Below, piece by piece: positions 9,419 through 21,194 of a stretch of DNA of 32,272 nt (the stretch's first letter is position 1; each line of letters begins with the position of its first letter). Position numbers and translations under genes: made by a program. Source of the stretch: Zarea fungicola (Eukaryota > Ascomycota > Sordariomycetes > Hypocreales > Cordycipitaceae). The notes beneath the pieces were generated by a model. The model saw only the letters and a program-made list of their open reading frames with translations. It was not told where the DNA came from and searched no databases. The stretch is taken from positions 1-32,272 of the forward strand of contig FWCC01000160.1 of NCBI GenBank assembly GCA_900169235.1, written 5' to 3'.

Positions 9419-12336
9419 TTAGTATCCGTTGGCAGCGAGCCACTCCTTGATGGACGCAGCGTCGCGCTTGAGGTAGGCAGCTCTGGCGCTCGACTTGTCC
9501 TTGGCCGTCTCCAGAGTGCGGTTGTAGCTGCTTACATCCTTATCCTGGAAGAAAGCCTCAATATCCGCGACGTCGGAGTCGTGCACGAAGCTGCTAAGCG
9601 TCGAGCGGATGAAGCGGTCCAGGACGATGGGGTTGGACAGCTTGTCGGTGCAAGCGGCCCAGTTGGTCTTCATGTACTCCCACTGAGCATGACGGGTCAC
9701 CGAGTTGCTCGCCAGGGACAGGCCCAGGAAGTGCATGTCAGCCGTGAGGTTGTCACGCGGTGACTGGTTGAAGTTGAAGGTGATGACCTCCTTCTTGGCA
9801 ACTTCCAAGTCGGGGACATGACCAATAGCGCGCGAGATCACCAGCTTGCCGTCGACGGACTTGGTAGTAAACCACTCCTTCTTCAGAATGTCCACGGCGC
9901 GGGCAGGGTCCGAGACAATACCGGCATGGAAAATGGGAGTGCGCAGCGAGGGGTGGAACGTGTTTGCCTCGGGGTTCTCGGCCCACTTGTTGAAGCGCTT
10001 CAGAGCCTCAGCGAGAGCCCTTTCAACGTTGTTAGTAACAGAGCAGTTTAAAAGTACATCTAAACGGGAGAACTTACTCGGGGTGACGGCTTGAAACAGC
10101 ACTGGAAAGTACCTGGGTTCGTGACTGGGTGGTGAGGTAAGACTCGCCCTCAACGACATCAAAACCGAGGGTCTTGATGCGGCCTTCCAGAAGCGTGGCA
10201 GTGAACTTGTTGAGGCCATTCTTGATAGTCTCATCCTCACTAAAGACACTCTTAACACCGGCAATGGCGTCAAGAACCTGGCTCCAGACAAGAGGGTGTG
10301 TCTCGTTGCTAAACGAGCGGAGGAAAGTGAGCAGGTTGGCAGTGCTGCCGTTGCCTGCAAAAGCCAGGTCAGCAGTGGAGCCAATAATTGCCATCTTATC
10401 CTCGGTCTTGAGACGGTCAAGTTGGGATCCAAGTTTGGCCAGACGCGACTCGGGGTAGTTGACGCGGAAGAAACCGGTGGCACCGCTGTTGAGCTTGTAA
10501 AAGTCGTCATCGACACCGGTGATGGTCTCTGTCTTGGTGTTCAGCTCGACAGAGGAAATACCAGCCTCTCCCGTCTTGCCCTCGAGACCCAGAGGAACCC
10601 ACCAGGTGGTGGTATCGTCCTCGGGCTTGACGTCGCCGCTGGAGAGGAATCGAGCTTGGTTGATGGAAAGCTGACCGGGCTGCTCGGAGACTGTGATGAC
10701 GGGGTGACCAATCTTGGTAATCCAAGGGCCCATGAGCTGATCGACCTTCTTGCCAGAGGCTTCAGTGAGGTGAGCCCAGAGGTCAGAGGTCTTGGCATTG
10801 TTGTAGGCGTTGGCCTTGAGGTAGTTGGAAACACCCTTGAGGAAGGTCTCAACACCCAAGTGGTTAGCAAGCATGCGAATGCTGGAGCAGCCCTTCAGGT
10901 AGCTGATGTTATCGAAGATCTGGTTGACATCGAGCGCATCGCGGACGGGAACATGGATAGGGTGACTGGCACGAAGACCATCGAGCTTGAAAGCAGACTC
11001 CATACCCTCGTTGACAAACTGGGCCCAGACTTCCCAGTCGGGATGGATGTGGTCGACAGCATACCAACCAACCCAGGTAGCAAAGCCCTCGTTGAGCCAG
11101 AGCTCATCCCTGCAGATGATGAATAAGTAGAGTGTATGATAGAGCAGATTAGTCTGAAAACATACCACCAGTCCATGGTGACGAGGTTGCCAAACCACTG
11201 ATGAGCAAGCTCATGGGCAACAACGTAGGCAATGTCGTTCTTGAGACGGGGCGACGAGGTCTTTTCGTCGAAGAGGACACGCTGAGGCCTAAGTTAGCGA
11301 CGGATATAAATAGCTGCGTTTGGAAGTACACACTGAGGTTCTGTAAGTGACAAGGCCCCAGTTCTCCATGGCACCGTGGGTGAACTCGTGGACGGCGAGC
11401 AGGTCGGACTTGGGCAGAGGGTAGTCAATGTCAAAGATCTCGGAGAAGAAGTCGATGGTCTGGGGGGCATGCTCAAGTGCAAAGCGACCCTGCTCCTTCA
11501 GGCCGCGGGTGGTATAGACACGGACAGGGAGCTGCTTGCCGTTGTAGCGGCGGTCGGTGAAGGCTTCGACGTACTCAAAGTCACCAACGGCCCAGGCGAG
11601 GAGATAGGAGCTCATACGAGGAGTGGTCTCGAAAGACACGACCTGCCAGCCGTCCTTGGAGGGCTTGATCTCCTTGACAGGCATGTTGCTGAGAGCAACC
11701 TGGTCAACGGGAACCTCGATATCGAAGTCAAAGGTCGCCTTGAGGTTGGGCTCGTCGAAGCAAGGGAAAGCTCGGCGTGCATCCGAAGACTCGAACTGAG
11801 TGCTGAACATGTAGTGCCAGTCTTCGTCAAAGGGGACGGAGGCAGCAGGAGTAGTGCCAGCGACGGGCTTGTACTTGGAGCGATAGAAACCGGCCATGTC
11901 ATTGTTGATGGTGCCTTCAAACCCAATTACAACGGATGCCTTTTGGGAGACGGGGATTTCCTGGTCAAAGGTGATGGTGGTGCGCTGGGCTTTCTCATCG
12001 TTGGAGAAGGTGGTGGACTCCCAGCCCTGGGTGGCTTTTGTGTGATCGACCGAGACTTTGGCGTGGAGGAGCTTGAGCTCGAGAGTGTTGAGGACAATCT
12101 GGACGGTGGGCTTGACGATTTCGGAATCGATGCTTGATCCGAGTAAGCATTGGTATTGCAGGCAACTTCTTGGTACCCCTGCCCGGATGGCGGCGTTGCG
12201 GGGGAGGGGCAGCGGCGGCCAATGCAACTTACCTCACAGTACCGTGGTATGTCCAGTTCTTGAAGTCAATATCCTTAATGGACAAGGTATAGTGAGCAGG
12301 CTTGACATTGTCAGGGAGAACCTCGCGGTCAGACAT
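9419..12336 (-). CDS. APE2: M1-family zinc aminopeptidase (Ape2/Aap1 type)
   Basis: Five predicted exons on the minus strand (12336-12233, 12132-11334, 11281-11166, 11109-10078, 10019-9419) give 883 residues, normal for the family. It removes N-terminal residues from peptides. The start follows the fungal pattern [18 protein letters not shown], and the ATG has A at -3. Seen motifs are the exopeptidase motif GAMEN (288-292), zinc site HELAH (324-328) and third ligand E347 in WLNEGFATW, spaced HExxH-x18-E. An ERAP1-C-like helical domain fills the C-terminal half and ends ...EWLAANGY. Introns are 52-100 nt; the 52-nt one is spliced at CCTCAG, 13 nt past a GCTAAC branch point, which restores RVLFDEKTS. 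An open, presequence-like frame continues 30 codons upstream of the ATG, so a longer mitochondrial form is possible. It is convergent with LYS4 and divergent from the Tcp11 gene. Confidence 0.93.
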
Positions 12337-15055
12337 TTTCTCGACGTATTGCGCACGCGAGGCGGCGGAGCAAAACCGAACTTGAGAGCTGTGTAAAAGT
12401 CTACGCGGGGCAAACCAGAGAGTAAGTCAGTAGACGCTCCGAGGAATGTAATGCTTCCAGGGAGAACAGGAATCGAGAATTAGACAGAAGGTTGGGAAAC
12501 CAGCTGACAAGAATGGGATGAATGGAGGAGAAAAAAACAAAGCAACGGAGGGCTCGGGGAGGAGGAGTAGAACGAGCTATAACGTAACAAGCTGAGGGCA
12601 AGGAACCGCATCTTGGGGTCCGTTTGTAGTGGTGCCCTGGGATTTTTTTGGCGGTGCGGGGCGGTGGGATGAATGGATCATGGAGGGGCAGAGGCACGAC
12701 ATTTACCATCAAACTAGTGGCGGGATACGGCGGCAGACAGGTTGGAAAGGGGAAGGTGTTGAAGCGTATTGGCTGGGTGGTGGGGTGCAAGACAGGATTC
12801 AAGTGCTGTCAAGAGATGAATGGCCTGCATTTGCATGCATCGGACCTTGCCTTGTGCCTGGTCAAGGCAATCCCAGGCGCATAAGTAAGTCTCTTGCAAC
12901 TATTCATTGTCTCTGTACTTGGAGCCACTGAGAGCTACAAGTCAAGTTGAGCAACCAGAACTGAAGAAGTTGCCTAGCAAAAACAGGTATAGCACCCTCC
13001 ATTCAAAGTAAACACAATTGATATAAACACCTTTGATTCTCACACACCTTTGCATACTAGTGATACCCGCTCGGTGCTGTCCCGGCAGCGGTACCCTTTG
13101 TGAGGACGGCCGAGTGCATCCGTAACCCACTGGTGGTAGTAAGCTGGGCAGCCTCGCCTTGCTTCGGTTCAGGCCTCGGGTGCCGGCAGCTGCTGAGCTA
13201 AAGCTAGCGGCTCTCTTCAGCAACCTGCAGTTATCCAGGGCCCTTTGCAAGCCACCATCATCAATAACTCTGGTGCTGGAACTAGTCCAACAACGCCTGG
13301 CCGCCTGCCGAATTGGGCAGTGAACCATATTGCCAGCAGGTTAAAGAGCGTGGAGGCTGCTGAGAAGCTGTTGGGGGCCTATTCCGTCTGCTGGTGCGCA
13401 GCACTGGTTTAGGAACTCTGCTTGCCCCTGAAGCAACAGCAATGCGCGTAAAGCGTCGGATAGTTGCCGCTGGGCGCTTGATCGAGATTTCCGAGATGGG
13501 GCAAGGTGCTCAATTAGCGATTCCTCATACCAGCCCTTCCATTTCCAGGTTTGGCGGCCGAGTCTGTTGGCTTTGTGGTGAAAAGAAGGCGTTAACTCGA
13601 CCCTGAGCTACCAGTCCATAACGGAAGGCCGTTGGGGCTCCATCACGTGGTGGTTCACTGAACTAACATAACAACTGTGGTGTTTCGTTGGCTAAATACA
13701 TCATTTTATATAATTTCATTGACTTCTATCAGTACCAGATCTCTGGTAGTTGGTATCATGTATCTTGATTCATTATCTTGTACTGTTTCAAAGTCACAGG
13801 CATATATACGAGGCCATTGCCGTTCAGTATTATCCACGATGCAGAGAACAGTGGGCTCGAGTACCAACTAATAAGGTATGAGCACCTCTACAACACGGGA
13901 CAAGTAATTCAAGTGGACAATGTGATGCACTCCGCCGCTGGTCTGTAGAACCAATACTAGCTAGGTAAGTCTCCAGTTGCTATTGCACACTGTTTCTTGT
14001 TTTCTTCAGATGCTTTCTTTTTTCGCCCACGATAGTTGAATCAATCGCCAATGTGAGACAGTGTGAGCATAGGTACTTCGGAACCTCTGTACTCTCCCTG
14101 TACAGTGTACTGGAGAGACTCTTGACATCGTCCAGAGAGGGATTCTCGGTCGAGACGATCAACATTGCAGGGTAATTATATACATAATCTGTAGTCCGGC
14201 AATCGGCCTCCATCAGTCGCCCTGCACCGTCAAGCCCGTAACCAGGCTGGATACAGAATACGTTCAAGTAGACGGAGTTGAGGACCCAGATCCCACTGCA
14301 ACGACATCCACCATTATAGCGCCTGAATAGTGCAAATAACGGCGTCCAAGTGCGCCCCGGAAGATCGCCCAAACTATCCCTGCAGAGCCTCATCTATCTC
14401 CAACAGCCTGTTGTTTCAGCAGCAACAATGACTCGCTGCGTGGGCAATGTTGGCAATGCAGGCTGCAACCAAAAGCTTCCTCAGTATTAAGTTTTCTCCC
14501 TTCAGCATCATCTCCACGCCGTTTGCAGTATTCATCTTTTTCTTCTCCTATTTTCCTCTTCTTCTCCACACCGTTTATTAGTTAGTTACTACTCCCGGCT
14601 CGGTAAGCACCACTCTTCTCTTCCACCACTTTCTACTGTCGCACTGGTGGGGGACTGTAGAACCTACATTTCGCGACAGCCTATGCTCCTTGCGTCATCC
14701 CAAGACAGACGTCCGACAAACTGCATCATCTGGCGCCTTGCTACCCCCGAATACATTCATGTTTTCTATCGAAATCGCCTAGATCCAGCACCATATACAC
14801 ACTCCCTCGCGCCGGCGCCACTCGTTTAGACTCCCGGCGTTTTGGACATTTTTGGCTCTGTTTTTCTTCCTGTTTCTAGCGACGCGCGAGTCGACCATCC
14901 TAGACACCCAACCACCTCCCCGCGAACCTGCATAAGTCGACGCTGCATTCATACACTCGCATAATAGTCCAGTGACGCCACCGAACCCCAGGTTCTGGCG
15001 CTCGGTCGCCAGCCCCTCCACGTCATCATAAATAGGTTCCGACACAGCCGCAAAG
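12337..15055. other. Long divergent intergenic region (aminopeptidase / Tcp11 gene)
   Basis: About 2.7 kb separates two outward-facing genes. Positions 12337-12900 should be aminopeptidase promoter and leader, with possible extra 5' exon sequence. From about 12940 to 14450 I see no gene. Open frames at 12942-13328 (128 codons, minus) and 13980-14393 (137 codons, minus, ATG start) have no recognisable motifs and are probably chance. From about 14480 to 14650 the plus strand becomes CT-rich (TCTTTTTCTTCTCC, CTTCTTCTCC), as expected for the Tcp11-gene leader. Confidence 0.5.
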
Positions 15056-18000
15056 ATGCGTCGTTCCTCTCTCGATCTCAGTGAGTCCTTGCGCAACGTC
15101 AGAGAGTCTAGCGGCGAACCCTCCGACGAACAAGCCATGGATCTCGACCTAGACCTCGACCTCGACCTTTCCATGCATCCAACCGACACAGACACCCGCG
15201 AGGATGACGCTACCGTCTATCACCCGCCTCCCCGCATCGCCGACCGCTTCTACCGACCCTCCCACGCTCGCCGCCGCGACTCGGCTGCCTCCTCACGTCG
15301 CAACTCCATGTCTTCGGTCCACTCGCGCTGCTCGTCCATTCAGGCGTCCTCTGCACATCCCAATGAGCAAAGCAAGCATGTTGCCCAACATCTACGTCGC
15401 GCCTCTTTCCTCGAGGACCGACGAGCCCGCCTGGCCGACCGTGCTGCCCATGCCGAAAAGGTACGCCTCAGGGCCGCCCTCGCCAAGGCTGCACCGCGCG
15501 GGCAGGCTTCTGAAGAAAAGGCCCTGGCAGCACAGCAGGCTCGCGACCGCAATCTTGCCGAAATCGCTGCCACATGTGCCGAGGAAGTGCGCAAGGCCAA
15601 GCAGATTGCGGAGCAGACCAAGGAAAAGCGCGAGCAGGAAGTCGCCCGTATGAAGGCCCAGCTTGAAGAACGCATGGCCGAGGCCCAGCGCCGTCGCGAG
15701 GAGTTGCTCACTAAATCCACCTCTCGTAGAACTCGCGTTAACAGCGCCTCGAAGAGGCCGGTTGATATTCTGGCCCGTGTCAATGAACGCGAGACCCGCA
15801 AGTTGTCTGATGAGGATGCCGCCCGCAAGGTTCAGGCCTGGTGGCGCGCCATCATCCGTAAGCGCGACGTTGATGCGTTTCACAAGCTTGGCCTCAGCAT
15901 CGATGGCATCAGAGACACCGATTTCGACACCGTCGTTGCGTTGCTGGCCCAGGAAGCTGTTCTCCAAGCCGCCGCTCGCTTACTTCGCCTATGCGGCCTT
16001 CAAGAAGGCGAGCCCAACTCGGTAGCTGAGATGGCAGCCTGCCGAACCTTTATGAGCGCATTCCTCATTCTTGGACACCCCAGCAAGGTTCTTAGTACAA
16101 AGGACGATTCCAATGAGGCTGCAGCCGACGCCGAGAATGCAAATGCGGCCTCTAACCGCCTCCCGGCAGCAGACATGAGCAACCCGCAGCTTCAAGATCT
16201 GATCGGCAAGGCCAAGGACCTTTTGGTTGCATTTGAGCATATCCTCTCTTGGCTAACTCCCGCCAACCGGTACACCATCCCGCCTTCCATGCGCAACGCT
16301 ATTCCCGAAGCATATGCCGTCTTTTACAATGCCTTCATCGCCTGGAAGTCCCGCGACTCCAATGCCCTTGTCGAAGTCATGGTCATGCAGTTTGTTGAAC
16401 TTGACGCAATCTACCAAACCGTCAAGGACAGCACCGACGATGCCGCCGCCGCTCTGTACCGCCAGAGCATTCAAGATAGTCAGCTTATGCTGATTGTGCG
16501 GATCAAGCGCCTGGCTGGCCAGGAAAAGGGAAAGAAGATGATTTTCCAAGCCGTCGCGGAGGCACGCAAGGCACGCAAGGCCAAGAAGCAGACGGGCGAC
16601 ACCAAGCCTCGTGTTGCTGATAACTCGGCTGGAGATGCTTCCGCTACCGCCAATAGCCTGGTATCTCCAGAGTCTCAGACATTGACGCCTCCTTCTACGC
16701 CCCTCAGCCGCGGCCAAGGCCAGAGTGCCAGCCCGCAACAATCGTCTGGTCCCAAGACCGGCCTCATGGGCTTGCTGCCTGACAATCGAGTCGTCGTTCA
16801 CGAGCTAGCAATCAACAAAGAGTACCAGATCCCCACCGAAGACTACGTTGAGCAGCAGTCCGCGATAACCAGACCACTTTATGCGCAAATGAAGGCCACC
16901 ATCGGAATTGAGGATAACGAGGCCAACTTTCGCATTTTCCTTCTCATGGCAGGCAACATCAAGGACAAGCTACAGCGCCTTCTCAAGCCGGGCAACTCCA
17001 TGTATAATCTCATAGGCGAGATTCTTGATCCTGAAATGGCGGAGCAGCAGTTTACTCTTGGCAACTTTTCCTATGAGAAGTTCTTTACTGCCATGGCATC
17101 TCTACTTCCCAAACTTTGTGCACCGTTCCGAGACGACGAGGTGAAAGCACTGATCCAGGATAAGCTTGCCGATGGCAACGTTATTGATCGTGTCGAGGCC
17201 CTCATCGGTTTCATTGATGTCATGCTCTGCGACTATGTCAACTACCTGATGCGCATCGCGGCGCCCCAGCTCATCGAATCAGCACCGCAGTACGAAGCAA
17301 AGCGCTTTGCGCAAGACATTGCCGCAGGCGATGTCCGACTCGCCGTGGCCGAGGATGCCTGGCGAGCTGCGAGCGCCAAGGTCATTGCAGAGTCCCAGCG
17401 CCGCGACCCCGAGGCTATCAACCACCCGAAGCTGCGCCCCAACGCCTCCCGCTTCTACGCGCAGATGCTCGTTGACCTCTTTACGACGCTGGCCGTCCCC
17501 GTCCCCGCCGACCAGGTGCCGGAGATGCTGCGCCTCGACACGGCCCGCATCACAAAGGTCTCCGTCATGGTGCAGCGCATCATCACCGTCGGCGCGGTGC
17601 TGCTGCAGTGCAAGAACCTCCTGAAGCGCGACGTCCGCACCCAGTGGAAGACGGAGGCCGCGCGCATCCTCACCGTCCTCGAGAACGAGCACGCCTCCCT
17701 CGATGCCTCCCTCGACGGCACCATGGCCGCGCTCGAGGCCGGCCGGTCCATGCCCGCCGCCACCAAGACGCAGCTCCGACAGCTTGTCCGCAAGGTCCTC
17801 GAGGCGGCGCGGGACATGGCCCAGACGGGCCGCGAGCCCACGCACCCCGTGCTGCGTCTTCTGCTGACGCGCCTCCGCGGTAACATCTTTGCGAGGCTCG
17901 TGCCGGGCTCGTCGTCGGCGAGCGAAAAGGTCAAGGCGGCCAACACGGCGGGCGAGAAGCTGGCGAGCCTGGGCCTCTCGGAGTTTGTGGACAGGGTGAG

Positions 18001-18109
18001 GCAGATCTCGGACCTGCTGGAGAAGATTGGCAACGTCGACCGCGCTGCTCATGGTACCTGGTGGGATGCCGTGGCGATTAAAGTGCAGCAAGAGACTATT
18101 GAGAACTGA
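15056..18109 (+). CDS. SOK1: Tcp11-domain protein, Sok1-like
   Basis: A single exon of 1017 residues. The ATG has A at -3 and an in-frame TAA lies at 15029-15031. Residues about 28-37 are an alternating Asp-Leu run. Residues about 115-230 are charged, Ala/Glu/Arg-rich and predicted coiled coil. An IQ-like segment ARKVQAWWRAIIRKRD (about 255-270) could bind calmodulin. The Tcp11 region begins near 370, is interrupted by a low-complexity S/T/P/Q linker (about 515-570), and continues from LPDNRVVVHELAINKEYQIP to the C-terminus. In yeasts, Sok1 is a Tcp11-family protein linked genetically to cAMP/PKA signalling; animal TCP11 acts in sperm cAMP responses. Biochemical function is unknown. The last kilobase is strongly GC3-rich, producing long false open frames on the opposite strand. 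Confidence 0.9.
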   Translation: MRRSSLDLSESLRNVRESSGEPSDEQAMDLDLDLDLDLSMHPTDTDTREDDATVYHPPPRIADRFYRPSHARRRDSAASSRRNSMSSVHSRCSSIQASSAHPNEQSKHVAQHLRRASFLEDRRARLADRAAHAEKVRLRAALAKAAPRGQASEEKALAAQQARDRNLAEIAATCAEEVRKAKQIAEQTKEKREQEVARMKAQLEERMAEAQRRREELLTKSTSRRTRVNSASKRPVDILARVNERETRKLSDEDAARKVQAWWRAIIRKRDVDAFHKLGLSIDGIRDTDFDTVVALLAQEAVLQAAARLLRLCGLQEGEPNSVAEMAACRTFMSAFLILGHPSKVLSTKDDSNEAAADAENANAASNRLPAADMSNPQLQDLIGKAKDLLVAFEHILSWLTPANRYTIPPSMRNAIPEAYAVFYNAFIAWKSRDSNALVEVMVMQFVELDAIYQTVKDSTDDAAAALYRQSIQDSQLMLIVRIKRLAGQEKGKKMIFQAVAEARKARKAKKQTGDTKPRVADNSAGDASATANSLVSPESQTLTPPSTPLSRGQGQSASPQQSSGPKTGLMGLLPDNRVVVHELAINKEYQIPTEDYVEQQSAITRPLYAQMKATIGIEDNEANFRIFLLMAGNIKDKLQRLLKPGNSMYNLIGEILDPEMAEQQFTLGNFSYEKFFTAMASLLPKLCAPFRDDEVKALIQDKLADGNVIDRVEALIGFIDVMLCDYVNYLMRIAAPQLIESAPQYEAKRFAQDIAAGDVRLAVAEDAWRAASAKVIAESQRRDPEAINHPKLRPNASRFYAQMLVDLFTTLAVPVPADQVPEMLRLDTARITKVSVMVQRIITVGAVLLQCKNLLKRDVRTQWKTEAARILTVLENEHASLDASLDGTMAALEAGRSMPAATKTQLRQLVRKVLEAARDMAQTGREPTHPVLRLLLTRLRGNIFARLVPGSSSASEKVKAANTAGEKLASLGLSEFVDRVRQISDLLEKIGNVDRAAHGTWWDAVAIKVQQETIEN
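15139..15172 (+). repeat. Coding hexanucleotide repeat (Asp-Leu)5
   Basis: Imperfect tandem units of the type GACCTC/GATCTC encode five successive Asp-Leu pairs near the N-terminus of the Tcp11 protein. It is the kind of short in-frame repeat that can vary in copy number without breaking the gene. Confidence 0.75.
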
Positions 18110-19246
18110 TTTTGACCCATGATTCAGTTTGAGAAGCAATTTTGTCAGCAATTTTGTCCAGTAGACTTTGTATTTTTGTTTCCTTTATTTTCTTTTTCTT
18201 CCCTTTTTCTTCTCTCGCATTCTTGCTCTTTTTTTTTTTTTTTCTCTTCGTTTTGGGATTTACAGTTACTGGCGTTTCTTGGGACATGACAATATTTTGT
18301 TATACGGGACGGAGATGGGCTACTTTCAGCTCCAAGGAAACATGATTATGGACATTTTGAAGCATGTGTGGTTGTTTTTTTTTATTTCAATACACGAGGG
18401 AGAGACCAGGATACGACGTTTATGATGTTTGGGATTATCGGGACATTGGGAATCAACTTTGGCGTTTTTGCTTCTTCTGTTTTCTTCATCGCATTCTTTA
18501 CATCAAGAGAATCACTTTTGCATTGGGAAATAAACAAGAGATTGAAGACTTATCATTGAACTAACTAAACTAAACTAAACTTTAACTTGATTGGTGGTGA
18601 CTGTTGTCCCGTAGCAAAATTATTCCTTTTTCAGTTTTCCGTCACATTTTCCTCTTCTGCGTAAAACCACATTACTCTTCAGCAAAAACAAAATTGGAAA
18701 ACCTCCTCCTGTCCAAACCGTTTTCCGTATGCAGTTTCATTGTACCAAATTCTACCAAAAATATCCTTTCCATGTGCAAAAAATCATTTGTGTCTTCAAC
18801 TCCAATTTTTTTTGTTCAGTGAATAATAAAGAAAACCTTTGCATTGCTGCGAACAATGTGGCTTCTTTTCTTGGTGGTGTGTTCATATACTCAAACATGA
18901 TGAAATGAGCAAAAAGAAAATATTGAGAAATAGAAAAGAGAAAAAAATAGAAGAAAAACGAAAAGGTAGAATGAAATGGGGTATAAGCAAATGCATGTTC
19001 GCTATTCGGCCGTAAAAACTCGTAATTCATTTCTTGGACCTCAAGACTTGATGCCTGTCGGAAGATGCGGGAATGTGGAACACAATAACAAAGTGCTTTC
19101 TCAATCTTGGAAACGAAAATTCTTTTTTCTCACCAAACCAACTCTCTCTTTGTCGAAACTTGAAGAAGCAAAGAAAGAGCAGAGAGAGGCAAATGGGAAG
19201 ACAGGGCATGGCACAACCCAAGAAAAAGACCGAGAGTAGCTCAGTC
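18110..19246. other. Convergent 3' intergenic region (Tcp11 gene / 7-TM gene)
   Basis: An AT-rich spacer between two facing genes. Strong T-runs at about 18170-18245 follow the Tcp11 stop and suit a 3' end region. A short CTAAA/ACTAA pentamer array lies near 18560-18580. No coding frame above background was found. Confidence 0.5.
18559..18582 (+). repeat. Short ACTAA/CTAAA microsatellite
   Basis: The sequence AACTAACTAAACTAAACTAAAC is an imperfect array of about four short units in the AT-rich spacer after the Tcp11 gene. It carries no evident function. Confidence 0.6.
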
Positions 19247-21194
19247 CTAAAACTCGCGTCGCTGGCGACGGGGGTAGGGAATTGGAATAGGGCGGGTTCG
19301 GCCTTGATAGTAGGCGTCCTCTGCAGCTCTAGCCTTTAGAATGGCCTCCATGTATTGTTCGGCACAGTCCGGATACATCTTTCATGGCTGTGGTTAGCGA
19401 CCCAGTGAAGTTATATCAGTTCTGGTTGAAGAAAAGGCTTGGGACTTACGGCGGAGATTCGCTGACGATCAAGCTCAGGGATAGCACTCCACTTTGAAGG
19501 ACCAAGACGAAATGTCGCACGGCACTCACTCAGCGGAGGGACGTTCTCGCGACTGACGTTCCAGGCAGCAGGAGGGTCGTGGGCGGGATGGCCCATCATC
19601 GCGATTTCCTCATAGCTTGGAACAAGGTCATCGGAAATTTCGTCGTAACGAGGGAGCACATTGCACGCGCAAGGGGGAGCGGCGCTGACCATGGTGACGC
19701 GGTGATCATTCTCATCATCAGGAGGGGCAGGGCTGTTTGGGGGAGTGTAAGGGGGGGTAACAGGATAGAGAGGAATGGGATACTGGATCACTGACTCTGG
19801 CTCAAAAGTGCGGTAGATGTTGTCGTTAGGCACGCTCTCTTGATACTCGGGGAAGCTCACCAGGCCTTGGCGGGAGTGATCGGCCTCGAGACGGGCAGTT
19901 CGAAGGCGAGAGCGCAGAAAGATGTTCACCACGTCAAACGAGTAGAGGAACGAACTGAGCGAGGTGGCTAGTCCCATCATGATGGAGCTGGAAAGGGCAA
20001 CCTCCATGAGGATGATGGGCAAGATCGGAAATCCTCGTGGACCATGGGCCCAGTCCGCCTGGGAAGCGGCACGAGCAAAGATGACAGGAATCAAGCTTCA
20101 AGAGGGGTGGGGGAAGGAGAGATAAGTCAGCTTGGGATTATCTCCTCATGGCAATGTTTCAGCCAATCTGCAATAGGGTGTTGTTTGCTTACAGGATGCG
20201 GACGGCGAAGGAGAGAAGAAGCTTGAGGCGGGCAACCGGAGTCATTGCAAAACGCTTGATCAGGAAGCCGGCGAGGAAGAAAATGCTGAGCTCAATAAGA
20301 ATACCAGCAAACTCGACACAGATCCACTGAATGTACTATTGACAACAAGTGATGGGCGGTTAGCTTCTGGGAAGTGATAAAGAGAAAGAATCATTGAGCA
20401 ACCCTTCTACATGATGTCTCAAGAGAGGAAGAGCCTCAGAACGGTAGACGGACTGGAGAAAGGAGACGCAAAGGAATGAAACGCAGCACAGTGAGGACGG
20501 AAGTGAAGTAAAGGGAGTAGAGGAGAAGAGAAGGAAAGGTAAGAGAGAGGAAAGAAGAAAACTCACAAGGGGACGTTTCAGAGTTCCAGTCCATGGCATG
20601 CTAGGCCTGCCATCGTATGCCAGAATAATGACGGAAACAACAGTCCAGATACCAGCAACGAGAGTCAGGGAGCGAGCATGGCCAGCCAGCGGCGAGCCAC
20701 GGGCAACGCCGCCGATGAACTGGGCATATGACATGCGGCAAAAGCCAAATGAGAGAACGTAGAAGAGCTGTGCAAAATACTGTAGCTGTTTTAGTGAGTA
20801 AGTATGTTGTTTTGGTCTGCCCAGAATGAGAATGTGGCAGCGTTTGCAGGGGACACGTACGGGTTCAATCTTCTGCAGAGCCTCACGAGTGATCTGACTG
20901 ATGGTGAGACCATAGCCACGGGCCACAAAAACAGAGATCAGGATGGCATGAATGACGGCAGAGACCTGGTGGAGAGAGTTATGGTTGGTTAGTATTACCT
21001 CATGGCCATGGAGGAATCTCCCGCCTGTGTTTTTGGGGACTTCTTACGAATGCAGCCGAGAAGGTGTAGTCGTCGACGTTCCATCGGCGAGTAACAATAC
21101 GCTTGATGAAGACGCGGATGGCAAAAGCGGCAGCAGCAAGAAGATAGAGCGAACCAATGGCTCCAGCCAGGGCACGAACCCTGTTGAAGATCAT
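19247..21194 (-). CDS. Seven-transmembrane rhodopsin-domain (SAT4/Pth11-like) membrane protein
   Basis: Six predicted exons (21194-21048, 20965-20861, 20779-20567, 20335-20193, 20095-19450, 19378-19247) give 461 residues. Seven hydrophobic segments can be read: near 8-30, 44-67, 85-110, 118-138, 156-182, 193-214 and about 230-265. The segment KRIVTRRWNVDDY after helix 1 has the DD(Y/W) pattern found in the fungal rhodopsin-domain family that includes Pth11-like receptors. The CFEM domain and long Cys pattern of true Pth11 are absent. The C-terminal tail (about 270-461) is hydrophilic and proline-rich, with PPYTPPNSPAPP and PSYEE segments, and should be cytosolic. Likely role is a plasma-membrane sensor or structural membrane protein; ligand unknown. 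Intron 2 (20780-20860) is 81 nt and stop-free in frame; intron 3 (20336-20566) is 231 nt and does contain stops. It is convergent with the Tcp11 gene. Confidence 0.8.

Noticed and set aside
10296..11126. Long plus-strand open frame (276 codons) inside the aminopeptidase gene
   Set aside because: It lies antisense to conserved aminopeptidase exons; its openness follows from their codon bias.
11376..12137. Plus-strand open frame of 253 codons
   Set aside because: Antisense shadow of aminopeptidase exon 2, with no motifs of its own.
13980..14393. 137-codon minus-strand frame with ATG start
   Set aside because: No recognisable domain, and splice or promoter signals were not evident; likely chance.
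17279..18151. Minus-strand open frame of 290 codons
   Set aside because: Antisense shadow of the GC3-rich 3' half of the Tcp11 gene; low-complexity R/L/G/H-rich product.
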